Source of the DNA: Chitinophagales bacterium
Lineage (GTDB): Bacteria > Bacteroidota > Bacteroidia > Chitinophagales > Saprospiraceae
DNA: 64,000 bases
NCBI GenBank assembly: GCA_013298845.1
Contig: JAAFJN010000002.1
Location: forward strand, 1 to 64,000
Direction: 5' to 3'
In this document: positions 60,530 through 64,000 of the stretch, one piece after another
How the letters are laid out: every line of letters begins with the position of its first letter
Position numbering within the stretch: the stretch's first letter is position 1
Program-made: the position numbers and the translations under genes
Notes under the pieces: generated by a model
What the model saw: the letters and a program-made list of their open reading frames with translations, nothing else
What the model was told of the DNA's origin: nothing
The model's database searches: none

Positions 60530-61027
60530 GTGTCCAATGCCCTCATACTCGTCGCCGGGCTTCCCGGCAGTGGAAAAACGACCGTTGCCCGGGCATTTGC
60601 CCAACGCAGCAGTGCAGTACACCTCAATAGCGACGTGCTGCGCAAAACCCTGGGTATGATGGGCCACTATACCGCCGCCGACAAAGCCCGCGTGTACGAT
60701 GCGCTTTTGGCGCACACCGAGGCCGCTTTGTTGCGCGGCGAAACGGTGGTGGTGGACAGCACTTTTTACAAAGAGGCCATCCGTGCGCCGTATGAGCATT
60801 TGGCCCAAAAATGCCAAATTCCCCTGTTTTGGGTGGAAGTATGCGCCGGAGAAAAGTCGCTGCGGGCACGTTTGGAACAACCGCGCCCCGACAGCGAAGC
60901 CGATTACGCCGTTTATTTAGCCATCCGGGAGCAGTTTGAGCCGCTACCCGACCATCGGTTAATCCTCAATACCGATGATCTTACACCGGAGGAGGCCGCC
61001 GCAAAAATCCAATTGTTGATCACATGA
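60530..61027 (+). CDS. P-loop kinase (COG0645 type)
   Basis: 165 residues from a GTG start (VSNALILVAGLPGSGKTTVARAFA) 3 bp after the macro gene. Walker A is AGLPGSGKTT (about 9-18); the lid has Arg-rich CAGEKSLRARLEQ. COG0645-type predicted kinases also occur fused to the COG2187 phosphotransferase; here the two are separate, overlapping genes. Likely phosphorylates a small molecule or nucleotide; zeta-toxin-like kinases are distant relatives. Substrate unknown. Confidence 0.87.
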   Translation: MSNALILVAGLPGSGKTTVARAFAQRSSAVHLNSDVLRKTLGMMGHYTAADKARVYDALLAHTEAALLRGETVVVDSTFYKEAIRAPYEHLAQKCQIPLFWVEVCAGEKSLRARLEQPRPDSEADYAVYLAIREQFEPLPDHRLILNTDDLTPEEAAAKIQLLIT

Positions 61028-62061
61028 CCCCAACCGACATTAAACGTATCGTCGCCCGGCAACTTTTCCCGGGCCATCCTTCTGAAACGACCTTGCTTGA
61101 AACACACATTTCATGGATTATTCTTACCGATGTTTTTGCTTTTAAAATCAAAAAGCCCGTTCAGTTCCATTTTCTGGATTTCAAAACCCCGGCTGCGCGG
61201 CAACACTTTTGCGAGGAAGAATTGCGCCTGAACCAACGTTTGGTGCCGGATATTTACCTCGGAGTGTTGCCCGTCGGCAGTGCCGGTATCGGCGACCCCC
61301 ATCTTCCTCGTTTGGACAGTGCTTTGTGGATGAGACGGATGGATAATTCCCGCGAAATGGACAAATTGCTCCGCGATCACCTCGTCACCCCGGCCGATAT
61401 GGAGCGTTTGGCCGCCTTGTTGGCCCCTTTTCACCGGCGAAACCGCCTCTACCCCACTGCCGCCGCGTACGACGTAGAAAACGATATTGCGCTGTTTGCG
61501 GATTTGTTTACCCTGCAACCGGATTGGGAAAAATACACCGGCGATACCGATTCGCCCCGACGTTGGGAAAAACAATTGCGGCCCTTTTTACAACAATTGG
61601 CACCGCACCTGTCCGACCGCGCCCAACGCGGCTTTAGGGTGGAAGGCCACGGCGATTTGCACAGCCGAAACATTATTTTACCACAAAATCAAACGCCCAT
61701 CGTGTTCGATTGCCTCGAATTTAACCCCGACTACCGCCGGATGGATGTGTTGAGCGAACTGGCTTTTTTGTGCATGGACCTCGAATTTTACGGGCAAAAC
61801 GACCTTTCAGCGGCGTTTTTGGCGGCATACCAGCGGCATTGGGCCGTTTTGGAAAACGCGGCCGATCACCTGTGTTTTACTTTTTACAAAGCCTACCGCG
61901 CTAATATTCGCCTAAAAGTCACTTTACTCGAACTCGGGCAACACCCCACCGAAGCATTGGCCGATACGGCCCGCTCGTACGGGCATTTGCTGAAAATCTA
62001 TACTTCCGAGTGTTTGGGCGCTGATACAGATCATCCCACGGGTACGCGCAAATCATCTTAA
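61024..62061 (+). CDS. Aminoglycoside phosphotransferase-like kinase (COG2187 type)
   Basis: 345 residues, starting at an ATG that overlaps the preceding stop codon (ATGA). Protein-kinase-like fold with HGDLHSRNIILP (catalytic loop) and VFDCLEFNPDYRRMDVLSELAFL (metal-binding Asp and the COG2187 signature). N-terminal Lys in VFAFKIKKPVQFHFLDF is the ATP-binding lysine. It is normally found fused with or next to the COG0645 P-loop kinase. Cellular substrate unknown. Third gene of the macro/kinase/phosphotransferase operon. Confidence 0.9.
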   Translation: MTPTDIKRIVARQLFPGHPSETTLLETHISWIILTDVFAFKIKKPVQFHFLDFKTPAARQHFCEEELRLNQRLVPDIYLGVLPVGSAGIGDPHLPRLDSALWMRRMDNSREMDKLLRDHLVTPADMERLAALLAPFHRRNRLYPTAAAYDVENDIALFADLFTLQPDWEKYTGDTDSPRRWEKQLRPFLQQLAPHLSDRAQRGFRVEGHGDLHSRNIILPQNQTPIVFDCLEFNPDYRRMDVLSELAFLCMDLEFYGQNDLSAAFLAAYQRHWAVLENAADHLCFTFYKAYRANIRLKVTLLELGQHPTEALADTARSYGHLLKIYTSECLGADTDHPTGTRKSS

Positions 62062-62124
62062 GCCGCCCGCCAGTGTCCGCATCTTTGTGGTACGTTTTTT
62101 ACAAAAAAAATAAACCCACACGTC

Positions 62125-63213
62125 GTGCGACCATATTTAACGCTTTTTATTGCGCTGTTAGCGGGTTTTTCCTGCCAAAAAGCCCCGGAATCGGTTCGGC
62201 CCACCGTGGAATCCATCACGGAATCGGTGTATGCATCCGGGGTGATGAAAAGTGAACGCCAATACCAGGTGTTTGCTACCGTCACCGGAATTATTCAATC
62301 CGTTTTGGTAAAAGAAGGTGATTTGGTGAAAAAAGGCGATCCTTTATTTTTAATTCAACACGAAACTTCCCGTTTACAGGCCGAAAATGCCCAATTGGCC
62401 GCCGAATTTGCCGAACGCAACACGGCGGGTGCCCGATTGGCCGAATTGCGCCTCGGCGTGGACAATGCCCTGATTAAAAAAAGCAACGATTCGGTGTTGG
62501 TCGAACGCCAACGGGCCTTGTGGGCGCAGCGCATTGGGGCAAAAATTGACCTCGAACAACGCGAATTGGCTTATACCAACGCGGTTTCGGCCGTGGAAGC
62601 GGCGCGTTTACGCCTCCGGGACGCCGAACAACAACTCCGTTTTACCGCCGCCCAATCCAAAAAACAACTAGCGATTTCGCAAGGCTCCGCCCGCGATTTT
62701 GTGGTGCGCAGCCAAACCGACGGTAAAGTATTTAGCCTTGCCAAAACGGCAGGTGAATTGGTGTCGGCCCAAAATCCGCTCGCCACCATCGGGTCCGCCG
62801 ATGCATTTATGGCTGAACTTCAAATTGACGAAAAAGACATTATCGTCGTGCGGCCGGGCCAACGGGTGCTGCTGATTATGGATAGTTACAAAAACCAGGT
62901 TTTTGAAGCCCAAATCACCCGTATCAACCCCATGATGAACGAACGCACCCGCACTTTTACCGCCGAGGCTTCTTTCGTCCAACAACCACCGGTGTTATAC
63001 CCGTACCTCACCACCGAGGCCAATATTATTTTACAAACCAAACCCCGCGCTCTCACCATTCCGCGCACCTGTCTGTTTCAGGATTCATTGGTGATTTTGG
63101 CCAATAAAAGCCGGGAAACACGCCGCGTTTCGGTGGGTTTAAAAGACTATTCAAAAGTAGAAATCACCGGCGGCATTACCGAAAATGACGCCATCTTGCT
63201 CAATACGAACTAA
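62125..63213 (+). CDS. Periplasmic adaptor protein (HlyD/MacA-like), lipoprotein
   Basis: 362 residues from a GTG start giving a lipobox (FIALLAGFSCQKAPES). The membrane-fusion protein layout is visible: biotinyl-lipoyl half GIIQSVLVKEGDLVKKGDPLFLI, a coiled-coil hairpin (about 85-185, rich in Ala/Glu/Arg), second lipoyl half SQTDGKVFSLAKTAGELV, and a beta-barrel domain (FMAELQIDEKDIIVVRPGQRVLLIMDSYKN). It would link an inner-membrane pump to an outer-membrane channel. It is followed by a 38-codon gene and an ABC-type permease, so a MacAB-like exporter is likely. Confidence 0.92.
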   Translation: MRPYLTLFIALLAGFSCQKAPESVRPTVESITESVYASGVMKSERQYQVFATVTGIIQSVLVKEGDLVKKGDPLFLIQHETSRLQAENAQLAAEFAERNTAGARLAELRLGVDNALIKKSNDSVLVERQRALWAQRIGAKIDLEQRELAYTNAVSAVEAARLRLRDAEQQLRFTAAQSKKQLAISQGSARDFVVRSQTDGKVFSLAKTAGELVSAQNPLATIGSADAFMAELQIDEKDIIVVRPGQRVLLIMDSYKNQVFEAQITRINPMMNERTRTFTAEASFVQQPPVLYPYLTTEANIILQTKPRALTIPRTCLFQDSLVILANKSRETRRVSVGLKDYSKVEITGGITENDAILLNTN

Positions 63214-63224
63214 AATTTTTACCC

Positions 63225-63341
63225 ATGTCCACTTTTTTCTTTATCATCGTGATGGTGCACCTGGTAGCCGGTTTTGGCTACGCTATGTACAAAATTGGTA
63301 TTGATCCCAAATCCAACAACGACGCCGATTCGGCCGTATAA
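63225..63341 (+). CDS. 38-residue membrane miniprotein between adaptor and permease genes
   Basis: Short gene MSTFFFIIVMVHLVAGFGYAMYKIGIDPKSNNDADSAV by conceptual translation: the first 22 residues form a membrane helix, the rest a short polar tail. It begins 11 bp after the adaptor stop and ends 13 bp before the permease start, so it sits inside the operon. Coding status rests on position and composition only. It might be a small pump subunit. Confidence 0.55.
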   Translation: MSTFFFIIVMVHLVAGFGYAMYKIGIDPKSNNDADSAV

Positions 63342-63354
63342 CTCCCTGTTCCTT

Positions 63355-64000
63355 ATGGCCACTTTTCGTTTAATTGCCGGTATCTCCAAGTCTTTGCTGC
63401 TGGCGCGTTTCCGGCAATCGCTGGTGGCCGCCATCGGGGTAACTTTTAGCATTACCATGTTTATCACCCTGTTGGGGTTTATGAACGGGCTAAACGACCT
63501 CCTCGACGGGTTAGTTCTCAACCGAACGGCCCACGTCCGGTTGTACAACGACATTAAACCCAACCCGAGTCAGCCCGTGTACCGCTCCGAAGCCTTTGCC
63601 TCGGGGTACAACGTGATCCGGTCGCTCAAATCGAGCAGTAGCCGAGCCGAATTGTACAATAGCCAGCCCATTCTGGACGCTATTCGCCACGATCCGCGGG
63701 TATTGGGAGTAGCGCCCAAACTCAACGCGGCGGTATTGTACAATTCGGGCACCATTGATATCACGGGCGTTGTCAGCGGCATTGATATATTGGCCGAAAG
63801 CAATTTGTTCCATTTTAGCGATTACGTCCCCGAAGGTGAGCCGCTCGACCTGCGCAACGTGAGCAACAGCCTGATTTTGGGCAAAGGCGTTGCCGAAAAG
63901 TTATTGGTCCAAATGGGCGACATCGTACAGGTAACGACCTCCAAAGGCGATCGGCTTTCGCTCAAAGTCGTGGGTATTTTTCAATCGGGTATCGCCGATT
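63355..64000 (+). CDS. ABC transporter permease (FtsX/MacB/LolE-type), partial
   Basis: The gene starts at the ATG at 63355 and is cut by the window end, with about 215 residues visible. The first part has a basic N-terminus and a membrane segment (SLVAAIGVTFSITMFITLLGFMNGL) followed by a periplasmic MacB-type domain (GVAPKLNAAVLYNSGTIDITGVVSGID, LILGKGVAEKLLVQMGDIVQVTT). This is the layout of LolE/MacB-like permeases with a large periplasmic domain after the first helix. The ATPase is expected downstream, beyond the window. Confidence 0.88.
   Translation, partial: MATFRLIAGISKSLLLARFRQSLVAAIGVTFSITMFITLLGFMNGLNDLLDGLVLNRTAHVRLYNDIKPNPSQPVYRSEAFASGYNVIRSLKSSSSRAELYNSQPILDAIRHDPRVLGVAPKLNAAVLYNSGTIDITGVVSGIDILAESNLFHFSDYVPEGEPLDLRNVSNSLILGKGVAEKLLVQMGDIVQVTTSKGDRLSLKVVGIFQSGIAD

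Noticed and set aside
60530..62061. Frameshifted bifunctional kinase/phosphotransferase
   Set aside because: Each gene has its own good start and complete domain, and the overlap is the common ATGA type. To my knowledge the fused versions have the phosphotransferase half first, so a simple frameshift does not explain the order.
1..64000. tRNA, rRNA, insertion sequences or prophage
   Set aside because: Looked for conserved stems, rRNA motifs, transposase and phage proteins while reading; none recognised. A covariance-model scan would be needed to exclude tRNAs fully.

Overview
The window looks like the chromosome of a free-living Bacteroidota, most likely a Saprospiria-type bacterium. Support: a SusC/SusD pair, a GldB lipoprotein, a type IX secretion C-terminal sorting domain, a Rho factor with a very long Q/P-rich insertion, many N-terminal signal/lipoprotein sequences, AT-rich leaders without clear Shine-Dalgarno sites, and several copies of the Bacteroidota -7 box TAnnTTTG. 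No rRNA, tRNA, transposase, prophage or CRISPR array was seen. The lineage below phylum is inference.

Layout. 0-6 kb: a four-helix-bundle (S23-type) gene and housekeeping/envelope genes (aldo/keto reductase, rsmA, gamma-glutamyltransferase, M23 peptidase). 6-15 kb: an accessory stretch with a TIR effector carrying an adaptor-like N-terminus, an orphan protein, a compact three-gene unknown cassette, and an operon that runs cytosolic trypsin-like protease > unknown > TPR histidine kinase > two-receiver response regulator. 15-27 kb: outer-membrane barrel, GldB, DUF5916 protein, a palindrome cluster, retropepsin-like protease overlapping a methyltransferase, an ECF sigma / membrane partner / DUF4097 operon, an AAA-ATPase-like/nuclease protein and a phytoene-desaturase-type oxidoreductase. 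27-32 kb: GH30 glycosidase, an endonuclease/phosphatase-family protein, and a STAND NTPase with N-terminal effector-associated domain and C-terminal TPRs. 32.7-45.4 kb: a beta-glucan (laminarin-type) utilisation locus: a divergent membrane sensor-regulator, a secreted T9SS protein, SusC, SusD, a PKD lipoprotein and two GH16 enzymes. 45-64 kb: rho, serS, a GntR-controlled ABC operon, amidohydrolase, flavin reductase, a PLD-like protein, an AraC-type regulator, a CBS protein, a macro/kinase/phosphotransferase operon, and the start of an adaptor-permease export system cut by the window end.

Two themes deserve attention. First, degenerate 7-bp tandem arrays of general form TGANNNN begin at or within a few bases of the stop codons of six genes, always with the same strand as the coding strand, and in three places an inverted partner array lies nearby; one such pair encloses the four-helix-bundle gene. 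Second, conflict-system parts (EAD-like/TIR, EAD/STAND/TPR, cytosolic trypsin, macro domain) are scattered through the window, and the TIR gene appears to be transcribed from a promoter inside a MITE-like inverted-repeat element. All function calls rest on reading the translated sequence; no database search was run.
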